From: Galbula dea
Taxonomy: Eukaryota; Chordata; Aves; Piciformes; Galbulidae
Reading direction: 5' to 3'
NCBI GenBank assembly: GCA_013399015.1
Contig: VWZX01006105.1
Span: forward strand, 434,001 to 498,000
DNA: 64,000 nt
Positions 26,701 to 41,700 of the stretch are shown here, piece after piece. Numbering within the stretch: position 1 is the first letter of the stretch; the number at the start of each line of letters is the position of its first letter. The notes under the pieces are model-generated. The model worked only from the letters and a program-made list of their open reading frames with translations, did no database searches and was not told where the DNA came from. Made by a program: the position numbers and the translations under genes.

Positions 26701-29700
26701 AAAAATATCTACCAGAATTTAATTCTGATTTAGCTGTGTAAGAGCTGAACATGATTTCCATATAAACTAAGAACTGGTAAGAGTCACACATTCTACTTGC
26801 ATGCCAATTCTGTGAGGGCAAAATAGAGGGACACAGTGAGATATTTTGTAAAAAAGGCTACTAATTTCAGCATTAACATCACCATTTCCTACTGCCTCTA
26901 AAAGTAGTTAATGCCATCCATTTGCTAATTATATTTTAAAATTAAAATGAACATGAGGTTCCTCTGCTAGAACTCCCCAAGTCTCTACCTATAGCAGCTC
27001 AGAAACCTCAGAATTCTCAGATTCTGCGTTGATTTTCACTACATCATAGATGGGAAAACAGAACAGAAAGTAGGAAAGACAGTGTGATGGACCTGCTGCA
27101 CTAGAAGTCTAGTACTATAGCATTCTAAATCCCTTGATTTGCTCAACTACTGTCCCTTGTTGCAACATCCCATGATCAAGTCATAGTGGGTTTCAACACA
27201 AAAATCCAAGCTATCCATACATCAATAGATAACAGCTATTACCAGTATGCTCTGTCATCTCAGCATTCACAGAGACACGAATTCAAGTATGTGGAAAAGA
27301 ACACTTCAGTGAGCAAGCAAGCTTTCCCTCTTTGATGGAGTATTAAGTCTACTGATTTAAGAGTATACTTTTCTTACATGGATCACTTATATTAATTTCT
27401 TAAGAATGGTTGGGTAGGTCTTCCAAGTTGACATTAAAAACGTGAAAGAAAAAAGCAAAGAACAGAAAAGAACAAAGGTATTACCAGTATCTCCATTTAG
27501 GCTAAAAATCTTTCTCACCCGCCTATTGAGAGCAGTTTTGCTACCAAGCTTGGTCATGTCTCCAAGACTGTTCTGAGAAACCCTCCTGTCAACTTCTTCA
27601 TGCAGTCCTATGGAAAGGGAGACAAAAGGCAGGCATCTTCTCTATTCATATACATTTGACTGATCCATAAAATAACATTAATGATCTGCCAATTACTTAG
27701 TTTATTCCAAAACCCATATTTTCTGAACATTGGTTTTGTAACTTTATCATCCTCCTGCATAACCTTACCTGCACTATCTGTGTAAGGAATATCCCCATTG
27801 GTGGTTGAAGCTGCCATCAGCTTTTTTGCATTACTAAGCCCACGGCTATTCAGAAACACAGGCAAGTGGACTATGTTGCGCATGTAATCATGGCCATTGA
27901 TGTTTGAATCACGTAGAACGCTGTTGAGATTCTGGTTAATAGCCTTTATGATAATGTGTGGGTCACTTGCAAAAATAGCAATAAATGGGCCTTTTGAAAA
28001 CAAGACTCGCACCTGTAAAACAGTAGACAGCACACTTGGTTAAAAATAATTAATAATCCCTGTGGGTTACGTGAACATCCGACTCAACACTTTATATTTA
28101 TTCTGTTCAAGTTATAAATTTGAGAGGACAAGAGATGTCCAGAGATGTCAGCCTATGAGCTATCTAATATCAGAAACTTATCCACAATTAGAAGTAAGCT
28201 TACTTCATAAAGCAGTAGTAGTTACAGTGGAAGTCACCACCAAGAAGGCATCATGCAGTAATGTCCTAGCCCCCCCAGATATTTAGCATTTAAGTCTGCT
28301 AATCTGAAGTACTTCAAAAGTAAGTACAAATACCTCTCCAAACATTATAAGTTTGTTTCCACAGGATATTAATTTTCAGTAATTTACATCTGATTGTTTC
28401 AAAACTTTTCACAAGTATTAACATTTCACACGTATTAAACATTAACAAGTATTAACAGTCCTACTGGGATTTAATTTTCAACTTTTAAAACCCATTGCTC
28501 TTAGTATTACAGTTATGCCAATGTCATCATGTACACAAACATTAAAAGACTACAACACATACACTCTGTATACATGCCCTCTTTCTACAGAAAATACATA
28601 ATGACTGTATGTAACTGAGCTCATCTATAAAAAAGATCATCTAGATGTTCCAGCGATCATCTTTATGAAATGATCCAACTCACAGTATCAAGCATCTGTA
28701 AAACTTTGTCCTGCTCACAAGCATCCAAACCATCAATAATTACAACAAGCCTTGTCTGGTTCTGAGTGAAGCTGTCAATGGTTTTTGCCATTCTGGCCAT
28801 CAGTTCCACTTCACATTTCAAAACCTATTATAATGAAAAGTAGAAAAGGAAAAAACATCTCTTATAAATTCACAAAAATGTATATACTTCCTTTTGCAGA
28901 TTACTACTTGTCCCAAGATTACAAAGGTAAGTACAAATATCCACAAAGAAAGTCCTAAAACGTCCTTGCCAAAATTTTACTTTCCTATTTACACAAAAAT
29001 GTACAGTAGAATTGCTTATTCCACTTCAGTGTAACAAATCTTTCTTTCAATTCCATTACAAAGTTAATTAAAAGAAAAGTAGTATTTATGCACTGTAAAT
29101 CAGTATTCAAGAGTGAACAAAAGAGTATTTGTAGCTTCAGCTAATCCTCAAAAATTGCTTTGCATAAAATGTACTCAGAAAATTTTTTATCTGCCTTTTG
29201 GCCAAGGAAGTTTTCATGCTATTACTCTAATGGTCAGTCATTCCTATCCAGTAGATGCAATCTGAAGATTTTTAAAGTTTTTCAACATTAATCTACAGGT
29301 TTAACAACCATCCTTAATATAAAAGCAAAGGTGGAATTAACCTGCCCTAATTTCAGCAAATAAAAAGCAGACATGAAAATCTATCTATTCACTACTGGAT
29401 TCATCTTGAATGTGCAAGAGAAGATGACATAAGTCATATGAGTAACTCTCCAGAAACACCCACTTATCTCCTTTGACTGAAAAGGGTGAATATCTAACTC
29501 CTAAATGGTTGATGTTATGCCAGATAACTACCACTCTAAAAAAAACAACCGTCAGGAAACACAGGAGCAAGAGACAGATAAGATCTTCTGTGCAATAAAA
29601 ATACTTGCACAATATATTGTTATACTGTCATCAGCTGTAATCTACAGAGGTAACCATCATGATGTTAAAGGTTAATTTAAAGTAGGAGCATACAGGGTAT

Positions 29701-32700
29701 TTCCTGATAGGCTGATGGGGGCATTTTTCATCAGTTGAGATATGACCCAGAAAACAACACAATTTTCCATCACTTTTAATTAAATATGTGAACTGTTCTG
29801 AAATGTTCTTTCAGTGCTATCGTTCCTTTCTTAGTAAAAAGATCTTTCAGAGAGTCAAAGTTAGGCTGGGTTTTCTGCCTTTAGAATACTTTAAGTTACT
29901 CTTTCTAATCTTGGGCCTAAAGAAAGTTTTTACTAAATACTCATAAGTCAGAACAATTGTTTTCCTAATAACTTCCTCCTAGCAGTAATAAATTTAGAAA
30001 CTGAAAACTTCATCCAAATTGAACATTACTGGTTGAGCAGCCAGATCTCACACACTCAGTGTAATTACCAGTGGAACAGAAGTATTCCCCCCAACAAAAC
30101 CTCATCAAGGCTCATTCTAATGTTGTGAGACTAGGCCTGACTATGTAAATGTCACCTCACCTTAAGAAGGCTACAGGTTTGGGGGTTTGTTTCAATTATT
30201 TTAATGGCCAGTTCATGTAAATGCTTACCTTCATGAACCCCTCACTTTTCAACTTGTGAAGCTTGGATGCAGCATTATGAAGACGTTTTCTTTGAGAATT
30301 CAAAACTGAATCCATCACTTGCCACCACGTGCGACAATTCAAGATAAAGGCCAACCCAACAACACAGGTAACTGAGATAAGAATGACATTCACTGTCATG
30401 TTGGCTGGCTCCACATTAAAAATCGCCAGCAGGGCAATTGCAGAAACAACACAAGACAATATGAACAGGAAGATCACAAAGGATGGGAGACAGCAAGTTT
30501 TCTTCCATTTCTTTTTACCTAGGAAACAAGTATTTGCTGTTAAAATAAATGTAAAATCTAATTACAGCTGAGTACAAAATCTATTAACTTGCATACTTCT
30601 CACAAAACACTATGAACACTGATCACAGCCATTTATGGCTTTAGTCCAACATGATCTACACATTTATTATTTCCAAGAATAAGAAGTGGTCACTCATGAA
30701 AGCTCTGAATTAAAACCTAATAAACTAAATAGAAACTTCTCTTAGCAATACACAAAAATATACTTTTCCATTCCTCTGAGTCTGACACAGTAACTTAATT
30801 GCTATGGAAAAATACCATGCTGCATTTAATACAATGTAAAATATACACTTCCATGGATGCTTCTGAAAACTATACTTCACAGAAGATAATGCTTTATGGT
30901 ATTAATAAAATCAAGACAAGAAGAGAAGACAGGGCATTTTTCTCTCCAAAACAACACAAAGTTATCCCTTTTGCATGAATTTCTGCATTGCTACAACAGT
31001 TTCTGAAAATAAATTCTGAGTTTATAACGTGGAAGACAAAACCACTGATATTGGTGCACTGAAATGGAATAATCAGAAATGTCATTCAGGTAATAAAAAC
31101 CTTGTGTATCTTCTGTCTTGAAAACTCGAAATAGTCTTGTTGCTAAGAAACCAAATTCCCTTTCACATGCATCAGAGAGGGTAGCAATCATCTCAGCCAA
31201 TGAAGTTTCTCCACCTACACTGGACAGTCTATTGTAGTCCGTAAACAAAAACCTGAAAGAGGAAAAAAAACATTTATGTTGTATATTTTAGAAAGCTTTA
31301 AATATTTTCTGGCATCCCAAATGAAAATATTCCTGCATCTCTGCAGCTAAAAGTTTTTTCAAGGGGCACAAAATGTAAAATACCTAAATTTATTTTATAC
31401 TCTACATGGAACTGAATCACAGAATCGCCTGAGTTGGAAGGGACCCACAAGGATCCAGTCCAACTCCTGTCTCTGCATAGGATAACCCTCAAAATTAGAC
31501 CACGTGCCAGAGGGCATTCTTCTCCTGTTATCAATGTCTTCTTTGCCCTACTTTGTATTCTAAAACTCGATTTCTTAAAAAGATAAAATGATCGTATCGC
31601 TAACGGCACCTCAGACAGCAATAAAAGCACAAAAGTATCTTTATGATGCCAAAACATAATATTGGTAAGTATTTTTTTTAAATTACAGTCTGAGAGTTTT
31701 TTTGAAATATTTATGAAAGATTAACAAAAAAAACCCACAGAAGAACAAGATCACATAAAAGCATTGCAAGGCTAACATACGAGTCTCTGAACAACAGAAG
31801 TAAACAAAATTGTAAAACATATGGCATAAATTTTCTTGCTTGCAGGTGGACTAGAAGCTCTGAGCAGTCTGATGCTCTAGTTACAGAAGAAGAAGGGAAA
31901 AGGAAAAGAAAAGAAAATATCTTAACAGAAGTAATCAGTGAAAGAAGCATTAAATGCAATACACAGTAAGCTACAGCAGAAAACTAAGTTCCTGTTTTGT
32001 TTGTTACAAATTTTTATTAGTACGATAGTCTAAACCTAATACCTCACAGCAGACTAACTTTGGCAGGGAGTTTTTCTTGAAAACACTACTATATTCTTCA
32101 CACTGAAAACTTTAACTGTATGATCTTGTAGGGCTACTGTTTTTAAAAAAGAAATCTCAAGAGCTTTTCATAGGAAGATGAAAATGCATATTAACATGCA
32201 CAGTTTAAAAAGTATCAGAGTGAACACAGGTTATTAATTCGAGAGTAAATAAATGGAAAAACTAACCTGACAGGTAAAGCTTTGGTGGTTTGCTCTGGTA
32301 ATTCTGGTGGGTTCACAAACATGAGTTTGAGAAGCAATTCTAAATATCCAATATGTCTTGCCAATCTTACACTTAACACCCAGGCCCAGTTCCAGCTCTC
32401 ACCTTCTCTTCGGCCACCAAAGTATATTACAGCTAAAATATTAAAAATATGTTATGGCTATATTTTAGTTAATGTTCATAACTGAAAGAATCATAAAGTT
32501 TGAGCAGGTAAGGCATGGAGTTACATAAAGAGCTGAACAAAATATTAACAGTTATGGCTAAAAGTCAGATCCCCGGCAGTAAATCTAAACATTAGGCCTT
32601 GTCACTGCCAGAAGCTGGCAGTGTCTATGAAAACATGCTGCTAGTTTCAGAAAGTGCAGTTTCTCAGAGGAGTTTTAACTAAAAAGTAAAATCACTGAAC

Positions 32701-35700
32701 AGAATTAGTTCTGTTCCAACCCAAACCAGGACAGTAAGGTAACATAATTAACTTAATATACAAAACTCTTCTTTGTTTTCAAGAATGCTCTCTCACAAAT
32801 TACATGCAAAAGATAAGGAAAGGGTGTGAAGGGGTCCTATATTCTACAGAAACACTGTGTAATTTCTGAATCACAAGTAAGTCTACAAAACAATACTGAA
32901 CTCCAAAATACACAAAAAACTTCACAAACTTCATATCAAAGAGGACTTACTAAAGAAAATGTAGAGAACTGCCAACAAGCTGAGTGACACTGCTATTCCA
33001 AGCTTTGCATCCACTGTGAAAGCAAGTAATAACCCCAACCCTCCGCACAGCAGAAGCGTGAGGAATACAACAAGCCAGGAGAACTGAAACAGAGGTTCAA
33101 TCTGCTGGCCTGCAAATGTCTTCATTTCATCTAAACCAAAAAGACAGACAAGTTAACATGTTAAATCACTGCAGGAGAGAAGCAAAAATATTATAATGAT
33201 CACCTTTGAAAATAAAAACATTTTCACTAGACTGTGTAACTTTTCCCTATTATTGATCAAAAAAACCCAACCCCAATGATGCTTTAATTCTTCTTCAAAC
33301 ATTAGTGCAAACCTGTAAGCTTTTATCCATAAAATGAATGAAATCACTCAAATACACAGTACTTGCACTGTTTGCTGCAGATTTTCTACTTTTAAAAACA
33401 TATTAAAAGCCATGCCATTTCCTGTTCTCCTTCAAGAATTTACATCATATTTCATGACACCAACAAAAATAAAATCCACCATATCTGTCAAAAATCCCAA
33501 TACTTCCACCACTGAAATTTCGACTGCATTCACCAAATAGTCAGATATAACAGTACAATGCAAAGGCTTCAGTATTTATTTCTGTTTATTGATATTTACT
33601 GTTTGTTCATATTTACTAGAACAGGAATTCCTGAAGAAACCTTTTAAGGATCTATTGAATAAGAAACATTAAATACATAATTCAGGAAAAAAAATGATGA
33701 ACAAGGAACAGGAAGAAAATACTGAAAAAGCATTTTGAAAACATAAGAGTTCATCATTAATAAACATCACAATCAAAAATGCATGCTTCATTTAGTTTAC
33801 TATACGAGCATGAGGTGAACAAAATGAATGGAAAGTCACCATTTTGATCAATATAGCTTTTAAAAACAGAAATCAAAGAAAGTAAGAAACACCAAGACTG
33901 GTTAAAGTATTCTGAACTATAACAAAGCACCTCAGGAAAACATCCTTTGTTAGAAAAAGCTAAAACTGTAAATAAGATGTCTATTTCCAGCATGAAAAAT
34001 ACTGACTCTCTTCATATACTGGATTTGCCACCTTCTGTCATTTCAGAGAGTTCAAAAAGTTCAAAGTAAATAACAGGAAAGGGGAAGAAAACCAGATGCA
34101 GAGAAAACACACAACAGAGAAAAAATATTAATAGCCTGGAATTTGTTCTCAAACTTTTATTTATATATATATTTATATATATATATATGACACATATAAG
34201 GCACTATAAAAAATACTGCAGCATAAGAGCTCTGAACCTGAGCTGACACAGAAACACCTCCAGCAAAGCGTATTTCAGCAGCCATACTTTCAGCAATACC
34301 TAAAAGGTAGATTCACTGCTGCAGGAAACCCTCAGGATAATTGACAGAAATGTTTAAAGGGTGCCCTAACACTGTAGAAATGAACAATGCAGCCTAGGGA
34401 TGAACTACTGACCACACTACAATTGAAATCCTTTCATTACAGAAACAGACTCTGAATATAACATTACACAAACCAATGACTGTCACTAAACAAATAACTC
34501 CCATGTGATGTTTGTCATAGATGTGAACCTACAGAAAAGGCTAAACCAACTTTTACCTTCCAGTTTCTTGAGCAGGAAAGATTTTCCGCTCCCCCACTGT
34601 GCATATAAGCCTACACATATAGGTGGTTGCATGGTTGGTTCACTCAGAATATCAGCCAAAGCACTGCTGTAGAGATCATAACCCAGCATGTCACCATCAG
34701 ATTCCGTGGGAGACAAGTGTCCTGTAATACAATTATGATGTTACAGAAATTTGTTTTAAGAATTGTCTTCACTACGACAATTTTCACACATAAGATCATG
34801 ACAAGTTTGCCTGTACTTGTATACATACACTCCTCCCATAGAATAGCTGTCATTACTGGTGCATTCTTGTTCAAAGGAATTTTAAATCATTCATAGAAAT
34901 GTTATATAATTTTCAAAACCATTAGAGCTTGCCATGAAAATCTCAAACAAATCTCAAACTACAGCAAATCAAATAAACTAATTCCTACACATGACCTAAG
35001 TAAAACTAAAATGATAAACAGAAGTCTGCTTACCAGCAGAAATGGATGCAAGCTAGAGGAGGGTAGATTTAGATTAGACATTAGGAGGAAGTTCTTCACT
35101 GTTAGGGTGGTGAGACAGTGGAACAAGTTGTCCAGAGAGGTTGTGGAAGCCTCATCCCTGGAAGCTTTTAAGACAAGGCTTGATGGGGCTCTGGGCAACC
35201 TGATCTAGTGGATCTGGTGTCCCTGCCAGGCAGGGCTGTTAGAACTAGATGATCTTTAAGGTCCCTTCCAACTCTGACAATTCCATGATTCAATTTTATG
35301 ATTCTAAGTTGTACAGTATCCCATGTCAAAAGCCAAAGGTATATTTGACCTTTGCTAGTTAGGCTTTTAGAAAGGTGGCTTTTTTTGTCAGCTGGGTTCT
35401 TTTGTAAGTCGCTCCCATTAGTTGCAACATTAAAAGCCAAAACAGTTGCAACTTTTCAATACAGAATTGGATAAACTGGATTCTTAATACACAAATGATT
35501 TAAAAAAATGTAAAATTAAATACTTATACTTACTGGCTCCAAATATCTGTGTTAAAATACTTTTCTGGTGGCTACAGTCAATATTATAAGGTGTTTCTCC
35601 TGCTTTGTTGGGTCTGTAAAGCAATCTACCATCTTTTGGATTTCTCAAGAGTAATTCAGCAAGTTTACGGCTCCTTCCACGAATGGCAATGTGAAGTGGA

Positions 35701-38700
35701 GTATCCCCTTTCTGCAAGTAAGGAATTCCTCAGATTATGAATAATCCATACATTCCACCTTGTTTTGGAAGCACTATTTACTTGCAACACATCTTAAGGT
35801 ATTCTCAACAGCATTAATGCCTTACAGCAACCATTTTTTCCCCCTTGAAAAAGCATTACAAAAGTTTCAGAAAAGACACGTGAAAAGCTAGTTCTTATAA
35901 CACTCAATCCTAAGGCACTATCTTCTTTCTTAAATGTTTATAATAATATCTTAAGGTTCATGAAAACTGTAGTCTTATTTAGAAACAAGTGGCTACTAGC
36001 AAACTCAGAGACCTGTTTGGAACAAGCATTAAATACAAAACTAAGGAAGCAAAAAATTCCTATATTTAGAAGACTTACAGTCAAAGCAGGTAATGCACGA
36101 GATGACAGCAACAAACCATTGTATTCATCCTTGCCATGGCTTAGTTAATGTCTATTTATCAAAACCAAGCATCAGCGACAAATAACAACCATTTTCTATG
36201 CTCTTCTCCAAGTGTATTAAAAATTACTATTTTATCTGTGAAATTTTTATTTCTGACCTGGAATTTTCTCTTTTCATAGTACTAAAAGCATCCTAATAGA
36301 AACAAAAATTCGATACATTAATCATGGCGATTAATTTATATTTAAATATTCAAATCTATTTCATTACTAAGCACATAGAAGCTCTCTTTCTGTAGCAGCC
36401 TTGACAGCTCACTGAAAAATTCTGCTGCAAAACTAAAATGATTAGATATACTGAATTCAACAAATAAATATTCTTTACCTTGTCTACAGCAGAGACCTTA
36501 GCTCCTTTATCCAGAAGAAGCTCTACTATTTCAATATTTCTCATCTTGGTTGCCTTGATAAGTGGTGTTTCTCCATCCTGAAAGGGATAAGTATGCCTAA
36601 TAATAAGATCTTTTCTGTATACTCAAAAAGAATCAAAAAATAGTGATAGTGTAGCAAACTAAACCCCAAACTTTTAAGAGAATTTTTATATTTAATATTA
36701 CTGTGCAAGCAACAATACTTCAGCATGTTACTGAAAAATATCACAGACTCTGTATTCTAGATTGATTAGCATCACAGAACAGAATATATTTCTGTTAATA
36801 ACAGTGCCAAAAACAGAAAAACAAGATTCAAATATAATACAAGAGATTTGAAAATAGACTCATGCAAGAGGTAACTCACTGCTGGACATACTACTTCCTG
36901 TATATTTTTTTTATTCCTGCACAAAACTTTCATACTTAATAATATCAGAAATCTCCTTCCTCAGTTTCCAGTAGCACATCAGTGATGCTGAGGTAAAGTA
37001 TCCATACTTTCCCAGCTGTTCAGTTTCAGTAGAGGGTGATGTTTACCAACAGAAAGGACATTCCCATTGCTGAAAATAAATTCTGTACTTTGGAAGAATT
37101 ATCTTTTTTTTTTTTTAGTGTGCAAGTTAACAACATTTTAAAAACCCCCTAAGTTTGGTATTATGATCTTAAAATGTCAGATAGGAGTTGAGAAAAGCAC
37201 AGATGTTTAACAAAACAATTCAATTAAAATTCTAATCATTACCTTTGTACATGTTTCAGTATCAGGGTTGCATTGCAAAATATCTCTCACCATTGTAGCA
37301 TTTCCTTTCTCAACTGCCCAATACAAAGCAGTTTTATTATCCTGGGGGGGCGGGGAATAAAAATAAAGAGTTTTAAATGTTAACAATACTCTCATTCAGT
37401 TGGATTAATTCCAAAAACTATGCAAAGTACAAGCACTACATTGAAAAGAGGGCAAAATACAGCAACTTTTAGCACAGCTCAGGGATAAGTTAAACACCAA
37501 CAAATCTAACTGGCACATGAATGGAACTTGGGTGGGGGAATGTAAATCTGGCTAGAGAACACAAATTATTTTTAAAACCTGTGCAAAATATAAAGAGCTT
37601 TAACAATCCAAGCACATTCAACCTGTCTCAAAACAGTTTCCAGAACTATGGCTTGAAGGCTTGAAGGTAACTCAAATACACACATTTTCTAATGAAATGT
37701 AACAACTTTTTCCTCAGTGTTTTCTTTTTTATCCAATTATGTCATGTTTCTCTGTGGCCTTTTTATTAAAAGAAAAAGAAAGATTTCTTTCCTATGAAGA
37801 GCATGGAAGTGCTAATCACTTGCAGGCCTTCAAAAAAAAAATTTCCATTTTGTTCTCAATTTTACAGTATAAAAAAACCACTGAACTGGTTGGTTGGCCT
37901 CAAAACAGGCCATGCAAGCTGGAAAGCAGATGTGAAAGTCAGCAAAAAGTACCAGAATGCAGGTGAGTTACACACTGCACCACTGAACTAAGGGGAATGG
38001 CTGATAGTTGAAAATCTGCTCATGTCCTTTTCTTGTTGCTGTTGCTGGTTCCCCCCCAGTGATGTCTGCTATCCAAGGAAGTCTCTATGCCTGCGATCCT
38101 TTTGTAGGCTAGTGACAGCACCAGGACACTTTTGTTTGATGCACTCTTGTCTAGAGATGTCTAAGAAGAGCCTCTGAACACATGCCTGCTTCTAAGCAGG
38201 AATGTCAGTGGCCCTAGCAGCCTTCATCCTGGCTTGCCTCTTTCATATGCAGCTCTTCCCCTCCCACTCATGGCCTTCACAGCAAACAGAGTTTAAAGCC
38301 CTTCTTGACAGTTTAATAAGCCTGGTCACTAAGATTTCTTTCCTCTCTGGTCACTTGGGTTTCGTGTTGTTCGTTCTTCAGTCAGGCAGCTTCCAACAAG
38401 GCAGCACCCTGAGGAAGCTGACTCCTTGCTAGCAACATCAGTTGCACGGCCAGGTACTGGTCCAGAATTTCAGACCCACATCAGCAGAAAGCTGAGACAC
38501 ACAATTTCAGGCTTACAATGTCAGTTTAGAGGAAGAGATTCAGACAAGACTTTCTCTCCATACTAAAAAAGCTTCTTGGGTTCTCAAAGGCTCTGCATCA
38601 ATAGCAGGCACTGAACCTTTGCAGCTCTCAGTGACTAGTTAGTTTTGTGTTCAAACTTGGCAGAACAAATGTGCCAGAGAGTGATTTGAATAGTCTCCAG

Positions 38701-41700
38701 AAAGAGAAAGTCGGATGTAACAATAAAACCAAGTATCATGCTAAGGAGAACAGTTTTCAGTAGATGAATAAAAACAATACCTTAATCAAAGGACAAAAAA
38801 AGAGGGAAGGATAGGTAGAAAACATAGAAAGCACTGACAGCACTGCTTAATGAATGAAAGTGTGTGAAGGAGACAAGAATCAACAAGCATAGTGACAGAA
38901 CTGTACTGATATTAATCTAAGGTGTGTCATATTTTAATATATTGATATTAAATTCAAAATATTAAGTATTGAAATAATAAGGGTTTAAGAGTGCAGATGA
39001 GTGCAAGTTTCACCTTTTACTTTTCAACCACTATACAAATTAACTGAAAAAGAAAATGCTGCTCAACAAGCCTTTACAATTACATACATCTTAAATCTTA
39101 AAAACTGTACAGCAACACATGTTTTTAACGTCTGATGGCAACCTGAGTTTCCTGCAGAGTAGATCAGTAAGTTTTTAAAGCCTCATATTCAAATTCACAT
39201 CCCATTTAAGAATTACTCTAACATTCACATTGTTGTACTTACCTGGCCTCTGATATCTATATCAGCATATTTATGGAGCAGGGCCCTCACAATTTCAACA
39301 TGACCTCCTCTAACAGCCCCAATCAGCACTGTATCTCCACTCTAGAAAAAATTGTGAAAGAATATTGAAGATAAATGAATACTATTTAGCAAAAAACGCA
39401 ACAAAGAATAAACTATAGCCTCAAAATATATATTATGCCTATTTACATTAAGAAGTCTGCACTCATTTTAAACAGAGACAGAAAATAGCTCCGTCCCTGC
39501 AAAAACAGGTATGCAGAAGAAAAAAATCTGGACTCCATTTTTTCTATTTTTTTTGCAAAGAGATGAATTCTTCTATCATTATTGCAAAACAAACACCCCC
39601 AAAACAGGTCCAGCTTAAACCATTATTATTCTAAAAAATAACAGCACAAATTAATACCAAAAAAAATCCAAGTGTTCTCTATGCTCACAGGAAGACCAAC
39701 GACTCACAGTACTAACCTCTTTCCAATCAGACAAGAATGCTGTCTCCTTTAGATGGTTCACAGCTGAGAAAAGATCTTGAAGAATTTTAAAGAATTTGTC
39801 TTTTTTTGGTGCAGATTGGACTGCTATCAGGTTTACATACACTATGCTATTATAAAGAAAAGGAGCAAAAGGCTGATTTTATCTCAAACTGATCAAAAGA
39901 AAAATATTTTGCTGTGGTAAATGGAGTTGAATATATGTAAAACAAAGTTTTTCTTCTTAAGGCTTCTGATTTTAATACACTTATGAATATGTTAAGATTT
40001 TCAGAAAATGAAATACTGAAATTCCCTAGCACTTATTTTATGATGCAACAGGAAAAACAAATAAAGCACAACTAAATTACGGGTATGGAATTCACTTATA
40101 AAGCTCAGTAGTAGCAGATCCTTCATCAATAAAAGTCATTGCACACCTGGCTGCAAACCAAGAAATTTTCCTTATCAAAATCTACTCTAGCATCTGAAAC
40201 TAAGACTACTCACTGCCTGATGCATTTTTGGAATAGAGCCAACTGTACTGAAAGCTGTAACTTCTCCTTCCTACAAGAACAGGAATGCAGACAGCTGTAG
40301 AATTTTGTGACAGAAGAGGTGGGAAGACAGAATGCAATGTATTGTCTTAAATATTTAAAGTCTTGCTTTGATACATGCCCGAGATCAAATTTACTGCCAC
40401 ATAAAACACTGCACCTCAGTACCTAACCATCTGCACTAAGCTGACACTTGAAATATAGGAAAATGCATCCAAAACCCTTTTAAAATTATGGAGGCAAATA
40501 TTAGGTTTTCCTCTCTTCTATGCAAGCCCAAGCAATTCAATTTAGGGATTGGAAATTCAGCCCCAAAACCATATTACTGGACTGAACTTAAACACTGAAC
40601 TTGACAGAGGCACTGAACTTTAAGTATCTAACCACCTATAGCCTCAAGAGTGCTTGGTCTATCTCTGGCATTTAAGAAAAACCTGACTACCAAGAAAACG
40701 CTGCACATAGCCCAAGGCACCAATACAAGCAACCATATAAATCCCTGAGTAGCTAGCAAGCACACTCTGATCACTGCCCCTACTGCATGCCTGCACTGAA
40801 CAAGGCAGCTCAGGTACTCAATGAGCCTTTCAACAGCCACATTTACGTGTCTTAACCCAGAGCTGAAGTCTTCCTCTAACACATGCAAGTTTCCTAGTAA
40901 AAAGTTTCAGTGTAAAGGATAAAATATATTTCATTTAGTATCTGTCTTTTTCTAATATCCATTGTTTTACACTTTTAGCAGCACTATCATACATATTAAT
41001 ACACAAAACCCCCACCCCAAACCTGCAAGTTAGGTCAATATTAGTCTTACGTTACAGATATGAAAATCATACAACTTTCATTCATTTCCATGCCCTATGG
41101 AAACTCAGCAATTTAAGAACCTCAAAGAAAAAAGGCTGTTTCTCTAGTTTGTTCTTTACCTTCACACATTTACCATCTACTTGTAAAACAGTAATACACA
41201 AAACCAGCCCTAGGTGGCAGAAAACTAGAAAGCCAAAAAAATCTGTACCTATACATTTGTGTACACTGGTATTTAAACATGCATTAGTATTATGTATATA
41301 TAAACCAAGAAACACGATGAAAATTTACTCACTCTATCAGGAATGTTCACATAAGTCCCAGCATCAAGAAGATCCTGCACAATTTCAGTATGTCCCTCCT
41401 TTGATGCAATCATCAAAGCTGTATTTCCATCTTTATCTGTCAAGTTTACATTTGGGTTCCTCTTCAGTATTTCTTTTACTGAATCAGTATAGCCACCCTT
41501 CACTGCTACAATAAGTGCAGTCATAGAATTCTTTAAACAAAAACAATAGGTTTTTATTGTACAGTGGATACAGAAATTATATCAGCAGTTTAACAAAAGA
41601 ACACTCACTGACATTACTTACTTAACCATCCAAATGTTACTTCAGTTTTATGTTTTAAAGTACACTTACATTTAAAATAGCATTAATTGACTGATACACC

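Larger units (their letters stand above)
24994..30228 (-). other. KIDINS220: KIDINS220 introns 21, 20, 19, 18 and 17
   Basis: Introns of 1,428, 952, 161, 671 and 1,404 bp between exons 22 and 17. Intron 21 contains two CR1 copies. The others are unique AT-rich sequence. Intron 19 is open in the gene frame until the TAG of its own acceptor. Confidence 0.85.
30519..34556 (-). other. KIDINS220: KIDINS220 introns 16, 15, 14 and 13
   Basis: Introns of 582, 1,014, 518 and 1,426 bp. Intron 15 holds one CR1; intron 13 holds a TA-rich microsatellite. Nothing else is recognisable. Confidence 0.85.
34722..41332 (-). other. KIDINS220: KIDINS220 introns 12, 11, 10, 9 and 8
   Basis: Introns of 812, 767, 665, 1,901 and 1,991 bp between exons 13 and 8. 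Intron 12 carries one CR1. The block 37.9-38.5 kb in intron 9 is less AT-rich than its surroundings but matches no family I know. The block 40.6-40.9 kb in intron 8 has an 86-codon open frame with no recognisable product. Confidence 0.8.

Noticed and set aside
40628..40888. 86-codon minus-strand frame with a hydrophobic segment in intron 8
   Set aside because: No splice sites that fit the gene frame, no match to KIDINS220, no family recognised.
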